DNA of 64,000 bases, from assembly GCA_044226365.1 (NCBI GenBank), contig JBGAHE010000017.1, positions 17,789 through 81,788 on the forward strand, read 5' to 3'. The notes below the pieces were generated by a model. It made no database searches, was not told where the DNA came from, and worked only from the letters and a program-made list of their open reading frames with translations. Made by a program: the position numbers and the translations under genes. Position 1 is the stretch's first letter. Each line of letters starts with the position of its first letter. Shown piece after piece: positions 25,607-34,324 of the stretch. This DNA is from JALHNI01 sp044226365 (GTDB lineage: Bacteria > Acidobacteriota > Terriglobia > Bryobacterales > Bryobacteraceae).

Positions 25607-26308
25607 CCGCTGCTCGATCTGCCGCATCGCGTTCCTGGCCACTTTCGAGAGATCGATGGCCGGCATCATTCCGAAGCCACGCCCTTGCGATGGCAACGCC
25701 TCGCCGCGCGCCGCCACCGGCTTCAAGCGGGCCAGATCACTCGCCTCACCCCAATCCCCCAGCACGCGAATTGCAATCACCTGCGCCGCCACATCGTCCC
25801 CCGCCAGATACTGCCTCGCCACCTCGAGCACGCTCGGGTCCGCGTAAGCCGCGGCCCGTGCCAACGCCGTGGCCCCTGCCAGTTGCCCGCCTTGCGCGAT
25901 CGCGATCAGATAGGGCAGCGCCTGCGGATCCCGCACCTGCGCGATTGCGTCGACGGCATTGGTTGCCACCAGCGCATTCTCGTCTTTGGCGGCGGCCGCC
26001 AACTCCGGCAACAAGTTCGGGCTCCGTATCTGGCCCAACTCCCGTAAGGCCGCGATCTTCAGGTCAGCATCCGGCTGGGCCAAGGCGTCCTTGAGTTCGT
26101 CCACGGCGCCGGCCTCGCGCAGATGGCGCGCCGCGCAGGCGCGCACTAGGTCGCTCATCATCGCCCGCCGCATGGCCGTGTTCACCTCCGCAGTGCGATC
26201 GTCCCGGAGCGCGTAACAGGCGTCGTTGCGCTGGGCCGCGTTCAAACGCTCATCCAGCAACCGAACCATCGGCTCATCGGCCCAAGCCAGAAAGAAGAGA
26301 TACAGCAT
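25583..26308 (-). CDS. HEAT-repeat protein
   Basis: A 241-residue protein with a short hydrophobic start (MLYLFFLAWADE) and then helical HEAT/PBS-lyase-type repeats: LVRACAARHLREAGAVDELK, LKIAALRELGQI, NALVATNAVDAIAQVRDPQA, AQVIAIRVLGDWGEAS. These form a protein-binding solenoid, here probably exported. It follows the TPR gene so closely that AAGGAG of its ribosome site overlaps the TPR stop region. The ATG at 26308 is preferred over a GTG one codon upstream. Function unknown. Confidence 0.82.
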   Translation of the reverse strand: MLYLFFLAWADEPMVRLLDERLNAAQRNDACYALRDDRTAEVNTAMRRAMMSDLVRACAARHLREAGAVDELKDALAQPDADLKIAALRELGQIRSPNLLPELAAAAKDENALVATNAVDAIAQVRDPQALPYLIAIAQGGQLAGATALARAAAYADPSVLEVARQYLAGDDVAAQVIAIRVLGDWGEASDLARLKPVAARGEALPSQGRGFGMMPAIDLSKVARNAMRQIEQRLNQIGAR

Positions 26309-26311
26309 CAC

Positions 26312-27556
26312 TTACTCCTTGCCCGTCCACTGCTTCAGCTCTTGCACCTTGGCCCGATGTTGCTTCGCCTCGGCGATCTTCCCCAGGGACTCGGCGATCG
26401 CCGCGGCGTGCGCGTGGAACAGGGGCTCCGGCGTGCGCAGCCGCAAGGCCTGCTCCATCGCCTGCCAGGCTTCCTCATCGCGCCGATTCTTGTGCAGCGC
26501 CCAGGCCAGCGCGTCGTAAGTGTAGATGTCGCGGCGAAAGTTCAACTCGCCCTGTGCCAGTTCCAAGGCCCGCCGCAACTGCCGGTCATGATCCGCGTAA
26601 ACGATCGCCAGCCCCCGGTTGGCGGCCTGATTGTTGGCCCGCTCCAGGCGGTCAATGGCCGCCAGCATCTTCTCCTGGGACTTCGCTTCCTCCAGACGTC
26701 CAACTGCGCGGTAAGCATCCTCCAACGCCGCCACATACTCCACCATCGGCACCGCATTCTGCGCCAGTTTCAGTTCGGTGATCGCCGCGGGATACTTCGC
26801 CTGATCAAGATGCAGCCGCCCGAGTCCGTAGTAGGCCGGATGATACGCCGGGAACACCTTCAATGCCGCGTTATAAGCCTGCTCGGCCAGCGGATAGCGT
26901 CCGGTCTTGAAGTAGAGATGGCCGAGGTCCACCAGGCACCAGGCGACGTTCTCCGGCGCCCGGCTGCCGGCTGTGATCGCCCGCTGCATGATCTCGATGG
27001 CGCCGGCGGCGTCGCCATGAATGAAGCGATAGTAAGAAGCGCGGTTGTAACTCGCCAAGTCGGGCCGCAGACGCATCATTCGCTCGTAAGCTTCGGCCGC
27101 GGGCTCGTACTCGCCCAGTTCCATCAGCGCGTCGCCCAGCGTGCCCCAGTTCCACGGATCGTCGGGCGCGATCTTAATCAGTTGCCGCGACACCTTGGCC
27201 ACCATGCTGAAATTATGACGTTCCAACTCGATCTGGCTCCGCAACCGGAGCGCCTCGTAGTTGCCGCCATCGGCCTGGATGACGCCTTCCACGATGCCCG
27301 CGGCGCGCGTCAGGTAGTCCGGGTTGGCCGTCTCCCGCATCTTCTGGATGTAGGCCGTCGCCAGCAGATTTTGATAATGCGCGTTGTCCTTCTGATGTCC
27401 GGCCATGGCCTCATAGGCCTTGATTCGATCGTCTGTCTTCATGCGCGAAATCTGATCGGCAATCGAACGGTCCTTCAACGCCGCCATCAGGCGGTCCGGG
27501 TCGGCGTTCTGCGCGAGCAAGTTGAGCAAGGGGAGAAAAGTAAAGAGAAGTCTCAT
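26312..27556 (-). CDS. TPR-repeat protein, exported
   Basis: A 414-residue protein with a signal peptide (MRLLFTFLPLLNLLAQ) and at least six TPR units, for example NWGTLGDALMELGEYEPAAE, ENVAWCLVDLGHLYFKTGRY and PAYYGLGRLHLDQAKYPAAI. TPR solenoids bind peptides or proteins. It is followed directly by the HEAT gene and preceded, across a terminator, by the DUF4331 gene. No enzyme domain is seen. In other genomes TPR genes are often near DUF4331 genes; this is from memory and untested here. Confidence 0.87.
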   Translation of the reverse strand: MRLLFTFLPLLNLLAQNADPDRLMAALKDRSIADQISRMKTDDRIKAYEAMAGHQKDNAHYQNLLATAYIQKMRETANPDYLTRAAGIVEGVIQADGGNYEALRLRSQIELERHNFSMVAKVSRQLIKIAPDDPWNWGTLGDALMELGEYEPAAEAYERMMRLRPDLASYNRASYYRFIHGDAAGAIEIMQRAITAGSRAPENVAWCLVDLGHLYFKTGRYPLAEQAYNAALKVFPAYHPAYYGLGRLHLDQAKYPAAITELKLAQNAVPMVEYVAALEDAYRAVGRLEEAKSQEKMLAAIDRLERANNQAANRGLAIVYADHDRQLRRALELAQGELNFRRDIYTYDALAWALHKNRRDEEAWQAMEQALRLRTPEPLFHAHAAAIAESLGKIAEAKQHRAKVQELKQWTGKE

Positions 27557-27568
27557 GTTGGTATTCCG

Positions 27569-27607
27569 AAAAAACAGGCGGCGCCCTTCCGGAGGTGCCG
27601 CCTGAAG
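27569..27607 (-). terminator. Intrinsic terminator after the DUF4331 gene
   Basis: Read on the minus strand: AGGCGGC, a short loop region, GCCGCCT, then TTTTTT. The strong stem plus U-run is a classical Rho-independent terminator placed just after the DUF4331 stop at 27614. Confidence 0.85.
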
Positions 27608-27613
27608 CAGGTT

Positions 27614-29053
27614 CTACTGCGGGTTTGTTCCTCGTCCGTTCGTTCCCTGAATGCCGCTGCTCATGTAGCCCGCGTGGGGCGGAGCATGGAACGGAAAGCG
27701 GGAAAGATAGGGAAGGTCGTTCGAGTTCACGCCATCCCCCAACTGATTATTGGGCGCGGCGCCAAAGCCGTTCACCAGCACGCCGGCGGCGGCGCGCAAG
27801 CCAATGTCCACCACATCGTCACCGATGCGGCGGCCGCCGAACGGCCAGCCCGCGTTATCGCCTCCCAGTGGACCCAGGCGGCTGTAGCCGTTATCCCCCG
27901 GCCCCTTGGGCGCAATCGTCAGATCGATTCGCGTAATGTCCGGCACATAGACGCCGAGTAAGTCCGTGCGCGGCGCCGGCGCCGTATTCAGGTTGAACGC
28001 GCCCTTTAACACGGCCGACACAAAGATCGGATCGCGGATGAACGGCGCAAACTGCATGTCGTTCACCGGATCGTTCCGGTTCCACCGATCCTTCATGGGC
28101 AGCGGGATGAGTAACTCCACCGTCAGCGGATTCCCCACCCGGTCGATCTGCACATACTCGCCGACGTGGATCGGGTCCGCCGGGCTCGGGCGAATCGTCA
28201 CGAACTGCCGCAACGTCGAGGCCCAGCCGGCGATCTTGGCATTCGGCGCTGACGCGTTGGTCGGCACCGTTCCGTCCACCGTCAGTTGAGAGATCGGGGC
28301 TTCCACCGCAATCAGGCTGATGTTGTAGCCTGCGAAGCCATCGGCCGCCGCGGGGTACGCCGCGCCTTGGCCCTGATCTGCCGCTCCCGCCAACACCGGC
28401 GCGGGCGTACGGAAGTTCAGAAAGTCGAACGTCGAGCCGCTGTCAAAGTAGAACGCGTCGTCTCGCGGACCCGCGAAGACGCGCATGCCATTCGGCAACT
28501 CGAACACCGAGGGCGCTCCCAGCTTCGCCTCGTAGTTCGGCGTCGCCTTGGGGCCCTGATTCGGCGGCGCCACGCTCAGTAAGTGACCGCTCTTGTCCCG
28601 GTCATAGGACGTCTGCGTGCCTTTTTTTAGATCCCGCACCACCACTGTATAGGTTTGATACAGCAGAATGCCGGGGCTGTCGATCGAGTCGATCACGCCG
28701 AAATACGACAGGAACGTTGGGTTGTCGCGCAGCGTCGTCTTAAAGACGAAGTCGATCTGGATGTCGGGTGCACCATCCAGGCCACGCGAATTGTTTACGT
28801 TGAACCGGTACAGGACGCTATCGGAAAACTTATAGTAACTGGGTCCATTGGAAGGGTTCTGAAAGCCCTGCACGCTCATGCTCATCACTACGCGGTCGGA
28901 ACGGCCGGCCTCGTAACTGCGGAAGAGATAAAAGTCGTTCAGGTTAGCGGTTTGATCTTCGAGTAACAACGGCCCGTTGCGATGGCTGGCGGGAAAGAGT
29001 CCCGTCGCCAAGAGCAAAGCCGCCGCGGCCACTCGACACAATCGTTGGATCAT
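27614..29053 (-). CDS. Secreted DUF4331 protein
   Basis: A 479-residue protein with a signal peptide (MIQRLCRVAAAALLLATGLFPA) followed at once by SHRNGPLLLEDQTANLNDFY, the hallmark opening of DUF4331. Further conserved pieces are DIQIDFVF, FAGPRDDAFYFD and GRRIGDDVVDIGLRA. The molecular role of the family is not established to my knowledge. A GAGGAG ribosome site lies 6 bases before the ATG and an intrinsic terminator follows the stop. Between this gene and the NicO gene upstream is only an 87-base spacer with a 7-bp inverted repeat (29079-29085 with 29103-29109). Confidence 0.9.
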   Translation of the reverse strand: MIQRLCRVAAAALLLATGLFPASHRNGPLLLEDQTANLNDFYLFRSYEAGRSDRVVMSMSVQGFQNPSNGPSYYKFSDSVLYRFNVNNSRGLDGAPDIQIDFVFKTTLRDNPTFLSYFGVIDSIDSPGILLYQTYTVVVRDLKKGTQTSYDRDKSGHLLSVAPPNQGPKATPNYEAKLGAPSVFELPNGMRVFAGPRDDAFYFDSGSTFDFLNFRTPAPVLAGAADQGQGAAYPAAADGFAGYNISLIAVEAPISQLTVDGTVPTNASAPNAKIAGWASTLRQFVTIRPSPADPIHVGEYVQIDRVGNPLTVELLIPLPMKDRWNRNDPVNDMQFAPFIRDPIFVSAVLKGAFNLNTAPAPRTDLLGVYVPDITRIDLTIAPKGPGDNGYSRLGPLGGDNAGWPFGGRRIGDDVVDIGLRAAAGVLVNGFGAAPNNQLGDGVNSNDLPYLSRFPFHAPPHAGYMSSGIQGTNGRGTNPQ

Positions 29054-29140
29054 GTGTCCACTCCTCGGTTGAATTCATCAGGAGGTCGCCCGGAAGCGCG
29101 ATCCTCCTGCGGAGTCTACGGAGGCCATAGCCAATTGGAT

Positions 29141-30649
29141 TTAACCGGCGAAAGGAGTTTGAAGAATACCGAGCGATGTCATCGTCATTAGCGCGCCCAA
29201 CATCATGACGACCGCGGCGGAAAGCACCGGAACAAAGCGCAGAAAGGGATGCCCCGGCGCAGGGTCCGGCAGTAAGTGCTTCGCATAGATCACTAACCCG
29301 CCGATCGCCATCAGGACGATGGCGAGCCCGGCACTAAAGGCGACCAGAAGCGCGAGCCCCAAACCCGTATGGCCCACGGCAATCGCGCTCAGCATCAACA
29401 CCAAAGCTGACGGACACGGCACCAACCCTCCCGAAGCACCCAGCGTTATCAGTCCCCTCATCGTCACTTGGTCCGGCATCACATGCGAATGGGTGTGTCC
29501 ATCGTGCGTATGTTGGTGCACGAATGTCGTAGGCTCGGAGCGCGAAAGAAAGCTTGGCTGCCCTTGCACGGCTTCTCCCACGGATTCCTCTTCCAGCGTC
29601 TCGTGATGATGATGGTCGTGATCGTGGCCATGGCTCAGACTCATCGTCCGCTGATAAAGCAGATACGCCCCAATCGCCAGAATCGAGACGCCGGAGACGG
29701 CTCCCAGCCACGGAATCACGCGCTCCGGCACGATTGCTTCCTGGAAGTAGAGCACACCGAGCCCCAAAGCAAACACGCTTACCGTATGCGTGAACGTCAC
29801 CATCGCCCCCAGGAACAACGCGTGCTTCAACGTCCCGCGGCTGCCCACCAGATATGCCGCTACGATTGTCTTGCCATGCCCCGGTGAAAGCGCGTGCATC
29901 GCCCCCAGGCCGAACGCCACGCCCAAGCCCAACAGCATCATGCCGAGCGTCAGGTCACGGTTTTTCAGAAGGCGCGAGAGATAATCGCCACGCACGACGG
30001 TCCCCTGCGGTACCGGCGCGGCGAATGACGGTGTCATCACTGGCGTCAACGGCTCGGGCGCCACCGGCGCGGGTGTCGGATCGATCGTGTAAGTCACGGT
30101 GGCTTCACTCACCTGCGGCGGGGCCACGGTAAGATCCGCCGGATAGGCCGTCAACGCCTGGCTCAGGTCCCGGCCCGAAACGCTCGATTGCGAGACAGCC
30201 ACCCCGTTGCCTCGCCGGATCACCACTTCCTTCCAGCCCGCCCGCTCGGCGAAGTTGCCATCGCGATACGAAAGCCGCCCGGACTTAAGCGGCAAGTCTG
30301 CTACCGTTTCCACTCGCAGCACCGGCATGCCGCCCGCGCCATCCAGCACCTGCGTCTTCACCTTTCGCAGCACCGGACTCACCGGGCGACCGTCGACGGC
30401 CAGCGCGACTTGGCTCAGCCACAGGCGCGCCTCCGCCTCACCTTTCTTCTGCACGAGTGCGGCGGTCGGCGTGTCGATCTTCCACCGCTCGAAGAGTTCG
30501 AACGTCGGAATCTCGGCAAAGTCGAGCACGTACGTCAGCGTCGACGTGCCCGGCCGCAGGTCCACGCGCCCGTAATGATTCACGCTGAAGTTCCCCATGG
30601 GATGGGCCCATAGAGCTACCGCACCCAGGAACAGAACCAACCGTCGCAT
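29141..30649 (-). CDS. NicO/RcnA-type nickel-cobalt transporter with extracytoplasmic N-terminal domain and His-rich loop
   Basis: A protein of about 502 residues. A signal peptide (MRRLVLFLGAVALWA) exposes HPMGNFSVNH at the new N-terminus, then a roughly 190-residue beta-rich domain, and then six membrane helices of the NicO family with SPGHGKTIVAAYLVGSRG. A cytoplasmic-type loop is packed with histidines (SHGHDHDHHHHE and HQHTHDGHTHSH), as in RcnA. NicO proteins move Ni2+/Co2+; RcnA exports them, but direction cannot be read here. Start at 30649 chosen for the signal peptide; 30682 is an in-frame alternative. It follows the phosphatase gene. Confidence 0.85.
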   Translation of the reverse strand: MRRLVLFLGAVALWAHPMGNFSVNHYGRVDLRPGTSTLTYVLDFAEIPTFELFERWKIDTPTAALVQKKGEAEARLWLSQVALAVDGRPVSPVLRKVKTQVLDGAGGMPVLRVETVADLPLKSGRLSYRDGNFAERAGWKEVVIRRGNGVAVSQSSVSGRDLSQALTAYPADLTVAPPQVSEATVTYTIDPTPAPVAPEPLTPVMTPSFAAPVPQGTVVRGDYLSRLLKNRDLTLGMMLLGLGVAFGLGAMHALSPGHGKTIVAAYLVGSRGTLKHALFLGAMVTFTHTVSVFALGLGVLYFQEAIVPERVIPWLGAVSGVSILAIGAYLLYQRTMSLSHGHDHDHHHHETLEEESVGEAVQGQPSFLSRSEPTTFVHQHTHDGHTHSHVMPDQVTMRGLITLGASGGLVPCPSALVLMLSAIAVGHTGLGLALLVAFSAGLAIVLMAIGGLVIYAKHLLPDPAPGHPFLRFVPVLSAAVVMMLGALMTMTSLGILQTPFAG

Positions 30650-30691
30650 TGCTTCAGGAATCACTACGGCGCGCGCCGCCATTCGGATTCG

Positions 30692-32251
30692 TTAGTTGGC
30701 GCTGAACATTTCCACGAGCGCCGAACCCACCGAGCCGCTTGGCGTCTCAACACCCAGCAAAGTCGCGAGCGACGCCGCCAAATCATTCAGCGCCACGGAC
30801 CGCACGTAGCGGCCCGGCTTGATCCCCGGCCCCATGAAGATCAGCGGAATGTGGCTGTCGTAAGAATATGGCGTACCGTGCGTGGTGCCCGTGCCGCCGG
30901 AACGAATCCAGTAGGGCTCCAGCAGAATCTCCAGATCGCCGCTCCGGCGCGCGTTGTAGCTGCGCAGCAGCCGCTGCGTGATCTTGTCGACGGCCACCTC
31001 GCCGTTCAATAACTGATGCCGTGTGAAGATGCGCGCTACATGCGGCACTTCGGACATCGCGTCCGCCGCTACGCGTTGCACCTCGCGCGGATCGAGCTTC
31101 TTCTCTTTGATCAGTGCCCAGTTGAAATACGGCGAAGAACCCGCCGTCGATTGAATCCACTTACCTTGCCCGAACCGAGCATCCAGCGCCTTCTCCATCG
31201 GCCCGAACAAAGTCGCATTCGCCATCCGGCCGCCGGGCATTTTCTCCTTCGTCAGCACCTCCGGCACCGGCGAAACGCCGTGATCGGCCGTCAGCACCAC
31301 CACCACATTCGCCATGCCCACCGTCTGATCGAGGAACGTAAAGAACTTCCCGAGCACCGCATCCGTGCGCACCGAAACATCGTGCACCTGCGTCGAATCC
31401 GGACCCACATCATGCCCGATGGCGTCGTTCGACGAGAAGCTCACTGTCAGCAGATCCGTTGCCCCCCGCTGCCCCAACTTTTCCTGCTTCACCGCTTCTT
31501 CGGCGAACTGCTCCAGCAACTCATTGCCGAACGGCGTGTTGTACACCGCGTTCGAGAGCTTGGGACCCAGCGGCGGCATCTTGTAAGTCCCGTTCGGCTG
31601 ACCCTTCGCATGCACCCACTCGGCGCCCGCCCACTTGTCGACAATCCGGCGCTGATTGAAGTTCGCTACCCACGCCGGCAGGGCCGGAAAATAATAGGTG
31701 CTGCTCACCATGTCGCCCGTCTTGGTGTCGTACCAATACGCCGCATCGGCCATATGCCCGGAAGGCAGAATCGACGAACGATCCTTCAGTGAAAGGCCGA
31801 TCACCTTGGCCGCGTCGCGCTTGGCTCGCTTCATCTCGTCGCCCAGCGTACTCACCAGCAAGCGATGCGGCGACGCGCCAGTGGTGTCGCTGCCGCCCAA
31901 TTGACGCGTGCCGTCGTCCGAAACACTGGTGACGCTCTTGCCGGACTCGCGGTCGAACCAGTCGTTGCCCACAATGCCGCTCACGTTCGGCGTCGCGCCG
32001 GAGAGCATCGTGGAGTGGCCAATCGCCGTCACCGTCGGGTAATGCTCCAGGTGCGCGTTCACGAAGTTGGCGCCATTGCGCAACAGGCGGTCTAACCCGC
32101 CTTTGTACTCGTCGCGAAAGCGCGTCAAATAGTCGTAACGAAACTGGTCAACCGCCACTAGCACCACCAGCTTCGGCGCTTTAGGCTTAGCCGGCTGCTG
32201 TGCGGGAAGGATCGAAGCCGCAAGGGCGAGCAAAAGGAGGGCACGGGTCAT
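30692..32251 (-). CDS. PafA-type alkaline phosphatase
   Basis: A 519-residue exported phosphatase of the alkaline phosphatase superfamily. Two-zinc ligands and nucleophile are visible: D35 (VAVDQFRYD), T75 (YPTVTAIGHS), the SSNDAIGHDVGPDS segment, TADHG and the late His in SYDSHIPLIF. N96 (GIVGNDWFD) and K156-D-R158 (LSLKDRSS) match the N100/K162/R164 set that gives PafA phosphomonoesterase specificity, which nucleotide pyrophosphatases lack. A -10-like GATAAT ends 9 bases before the ATG. PafA enzymes are often phosphate-insensitive. Confidence 0.87.
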   Translation of the reverse strand: MTRALLLLALAASILPAQQPAKPKAPKLVVLVAVDQFRYDYLTRFRDEYKGGLDRLLRNGANFVNAHLEHYPTVTAIGHSTMLSGATPNVSGIVGNDWFDRESGKSVTSVSDDGTRQLGGSDTTGASPHRLLVSTLGDEMKRAKRDAAKVIGLSLKDRSSILPSGHMADAAYWYDTKTGDMVSSTYYFPALPAWVANFNQRRIVDKWAGAEWVHAKGQPNGTYKMPPLGPKLSNAVYNTPFGNELLEQFAEEAVKQEKLGQRGATDLLTVSFSSNDAIGHDVGPDSTQVHDVSVRTDAVLGKFFTFLDQTVGMANVVVVLTADHGVSPVPEVLTKEKMPGGRMANATLFGPMEKALDARFGQGKWIQSTAGSSPYFNWALIKEKKLDPREVQRVAADAMSEVPHVARIFTRHQLLNGEVAVDKITQRLLRSYNARRSGDLEILLEPYWIRSGGTGTTHGTPYSYDSHIPLIFMGPGIKPGRYVRSVALNDLAASLATLLGVETPSGSVGSALVEMFSAN

Positions 32252-32299
32252 GTCCTTCGAATTATCGCCCATCGGCCCGAAACTCGGGCGACGGCTGGC

Positions 32300-32914
32300 T
32301 TACGGTTCCGGCGTGATCTTCAAGTTTGCGAAGTGCCCATCGGTCCCGGGACCAATCCACAGCGCCACCGGACCCGCCACGTCCGCCATCCGCAAGTCCT
32401 TCACAATCAGGCACGGCTGCGTTGCCCCATGGACGTACAGTTCGGCGCGCGCGCCCTTCACCACGATCTTGTAGCGCGTCAGCACGCCGGGCTCGAGATC
32501 CACATAGGATTCGTACACGCCCGGAAACTCCTTACGCAATCGCTCCCATGGCCACTCCGGCTCCGCCACATACTGCGTCGAGTGATTGCGCCTCAGCATG
32601 TCGTCCGCCCGGCCATTTGTGGGGCGCAGGTAGATCACCTCATGCCGCCCGCCCTGCAGATGAAACGCAATGCCGACAAAGCCGCGAGCTTCCGTCCCGG
32701 CTCGCGCGCCGGGGCGTCCGGCCAACTCCAACTCGATCGTGCCGTTCTTAAAGTCGCTGCCCTTCACGATGGCCAAGCCATCGCCGCCTTCGCCGTTCAG
32801 GTGCGTCACCTCGCGGCCCTGATACTTAACCACCTCGGCGGTGACGTTTCTCAATTCGAGCCGCTCCACCGGAATTGCCTGCGCGCAGAATAGCAGCAGC
32901 GCGGTCGCGATCAT
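32300..32914 (-). CDS. Secreted concanavalin/LamG-like domain protein
   Basis: A 204-residue protein with a short signal peptide (MIATALLLFCAQA) and a jelly-roll domain reminiscent of DUF1080/LamG proteins: FKNGTIELELAGRPG, GFVGIAFHLQGGRHEVIYLRP and VAGPVALWIGPGTDGHFANLKI. Such domains bind or hydrolyse sugars; no catalytic residues can be assigned. Its start overlaps the stop of the preceding small secreted protein gene by 4 bases, so they are coupled. Confidence 0.8.
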   Translation of the reverse strand: MIATALLLFCAQAIPVERLELRNVTAEVVKYQGREVTHLNGEGGDGLAIVKGSDFKNGTIELELAGRPGARAGTEARGFVGIAFHLQGGRHEVIYLRPTNGRADDMLRRNHSTQYVAEPEWPWERLRKEFPGVYESYVDLEPGVLTRYKIVVKGARAELYVHGATQPCLIVKDLRMADVAGPVALWIGPGTDGHFANLKITPEP

Positions 32915-33285
32915 TGCTTCACCAACTCCAGCTTGCCGCGCTGCACTTCCTCGCCGCGTGTCATCGTGGCTTCGCCGGTCAGCTTGCCGTCCTTCACCAC
33001 CACGTCGAAGCGCATTACGCGCGGCACGTCGCCGCCGGGCGGACGAATCTCGAACGTCACCTTCTCGCCCTCGCGCTCCACTTTCGTCGCCGGCAACTGC
33101 TGATCCGGTTGCGGACCCGCCGTAATGGAGAGCTTGGCTCCCTCACCCTTGATCACAATCGTGCCCGGCGCATTCTGCACCCCGTCCGGCGTTTCCACGC
33201 GCAACGTGCCGGCGTAAGTGCCAGCGATCTCTTGGGCGAACGCGGTCACCCCCGTGAGCAACAACGCCAGCCAGGTTTTTTTCAT
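32911..33285 (-). CDS. Small secreted protein of unknown function
   Basis: A 124-residue protein: signal peptide (MKKTWLALLLTGVTAFAQ) and a beta-rich body (IAGTYAGTLRVETPDGVQ, KVTFEIRPPGGDVPRVM, GKLTGEATMTRGEEVQRGKL) with the look of a small lipocalin-like or barrel domain common in acidobacterial exported proteins. No family assignment. The gene runs into the LamG-like gene with an ATGA overlap. Confidence 0.75.
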   Translation of the reverse strand: MKKTWLALLLTGVTAFAQEIAGTYAGTLRVETPDGVQNAPGTIVIKGEGAKLSITAGPQPDQQLPATKVEREGEKVTFEIRPPGGDVPRVMRFDVVVKDGKLTGEATMTRGEEVQRGKLELVKQ

Positions 33286-33319
33286 AAGAGCTTAAACGCG
33301 CGAGGCGGAAAAAGGTTCC

Positions 33320-34267
33320 TTACTTCTGATACGGTACGCGCCCCGGCGTGTCCACGCCGATGCTCCATAGCGTGCCGCCCGCGGTAATAAACAGCGTCTT
33401 CAGGTCGGCCCCGCCGAACGCGCAGTTGGTCACCTCGTCGACGGGCACCGCGACGAAGTCCAGCAGCTTGCCTTCCGGCGACAGGATGTAGATTCCGCCT
33501 TTCATTTCGTTTGTTTCATGCGGCGGATGGGTCCGGTTCAGTCCCCCGGCGACGAAAAGTCGTCCGGCGCGGTCCATCTTCACACCATCGGGTCCGCGGC
33601 TCTTCTTCCAGTCGTAGATTAATTTCTTCGACGTCGGGTCGATCGTCCCGTTCGGCCGCAGCGCAAATCGCCACAGCATCCGCGACACGTCATTGTTGTT
33701 ATTGTTGTCGGCGACATACAGATATTGATCGTTCGGCGACACCAGCACGCCGTTCGGCCGGTCCACCTCGTGGGCGATGATCCGCGTCACCTTACCCGGC
33801 CCATCGATCCGGTAGACGCCTTCCACCAGCTTGCCCGCGCCGTCGCGCATCTCCATACCCTCGCGCGATCCATAGCGAGGATCGGAGAAATAGATGCGCC
33901 CCTGCGAGTCGATCGTCAGGTCGTTCGGCTGGTTAAAGCGATGGCCCTCGTAGCGGTCGGCCAGCACGGTGATCGAACCGTCTTTCTCCGTCCGTGTCAC
34001 GCGCCGGTTCTTGGCTTCGCACACCACCAGCCGGCCTTCGAAGTCGAACAGGAGCCCGTTGGAGCCCCCCGAGTCTTCGCGAAACACCACCGTCTTGCCG
34101 TTGGCTTCGCGGCGATAAATCTTGCCCCCACCGCTATAAAACAAGCTTCCGGACGGGCTCCAGGCCGGCCCTTCACCCGCGCCGCCGGGATCCAGGCGCG
34201 TGGCTTTAGCCCCTTTGGCGATCGGCGAGTCCGCCGTCAACAGCGTGATCAGGATGAAGGCAATCAT
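33320..34267 (-). CDS. SMP-30/gluconolactonase-family protein, exported
   Basis: A 315-residue six-bladed propeller of the SMP-30/gluconolactonase/LRE type with a signal peptide (MIAFILITLLTADSP). Signature stretches: GEGPAWSPSGSLFYS, NQPNDLTIDSQGRIYFSDP (metal-binding Asn and Asp), RPNGVLVSPNDQYLYVADN and GPDGVKMDRAGRLFVAG. Members hydrolyse sugar lactones with one divalent metal. An AAGGA ribosome site sits next to the ATG and a -10-like TATCAC ends 9 bases before it. The frame stays open further upstream but that would antisense the cytochrome gene. Confidence 0.9.
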   Translation of the reverse strand: MIAFILITLLTADSPIAKGAKATRLDPGGAGEGPAWSPSGSLFYSGGGKIYRREANGKTVVFREDSGGSNGLLFDFEGRLVVCEAKNRRVTRTEKDGSITVLADRYEGHRFNQPNDLTIDSQGRIYFSDPRYGSREGMEMRDGAGKLVEGVYRIDGPGKVTRIIAHEVDRPNGVLVSPNDQYLYVADNNNNNDVSRMLWRFALRPNGTIDPTSKKLIYDWKKSRGPDGVKMDRAGRLFVAGGLNRTHPPHETNEMKGGIYILSPEGKLLDFVAVPVDEVTNCAFGGADLKTLFITAGGTLWSIGVDTPGRVPYQK

Positions 34268-34277
34268 CGTCCTTTCG

Positions 34278-34286
34278 TGATAGCGT
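34278..34286 (+). promoter_or_regulatory. Extended -10 box TGATAGCGT for the cytochrome/PQQ operon
   Basis: It fits TGnTAnnnT, lies 38 bases before the proposed GTG start at 34325 and overlaps, on the other strand, the TATCAC box of the SMP-30 gene. Confidence 0.35.
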
Positions 34287-34324
34287 GTTCCATACAGTTT
34301 CGCAATCAAATTTGAGGTGTGGAT

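Noticed and set aside
26342..27961. A 539-codon plus-strand frame opposite the TPR and DUF4331 genes
   Set aside because: Composition is that of a shadow frame, and it crosses a strong intrinsic terminator between two well-supported genes.
29079..29109. CAGGAGG/CCTCCTG inverted repeat as a terminator of the NicO gene
   Set aside because: The loop is 17 bases, the stem only 7 bp and no U-run follows; it may just be two ribosome-site-like sequences.
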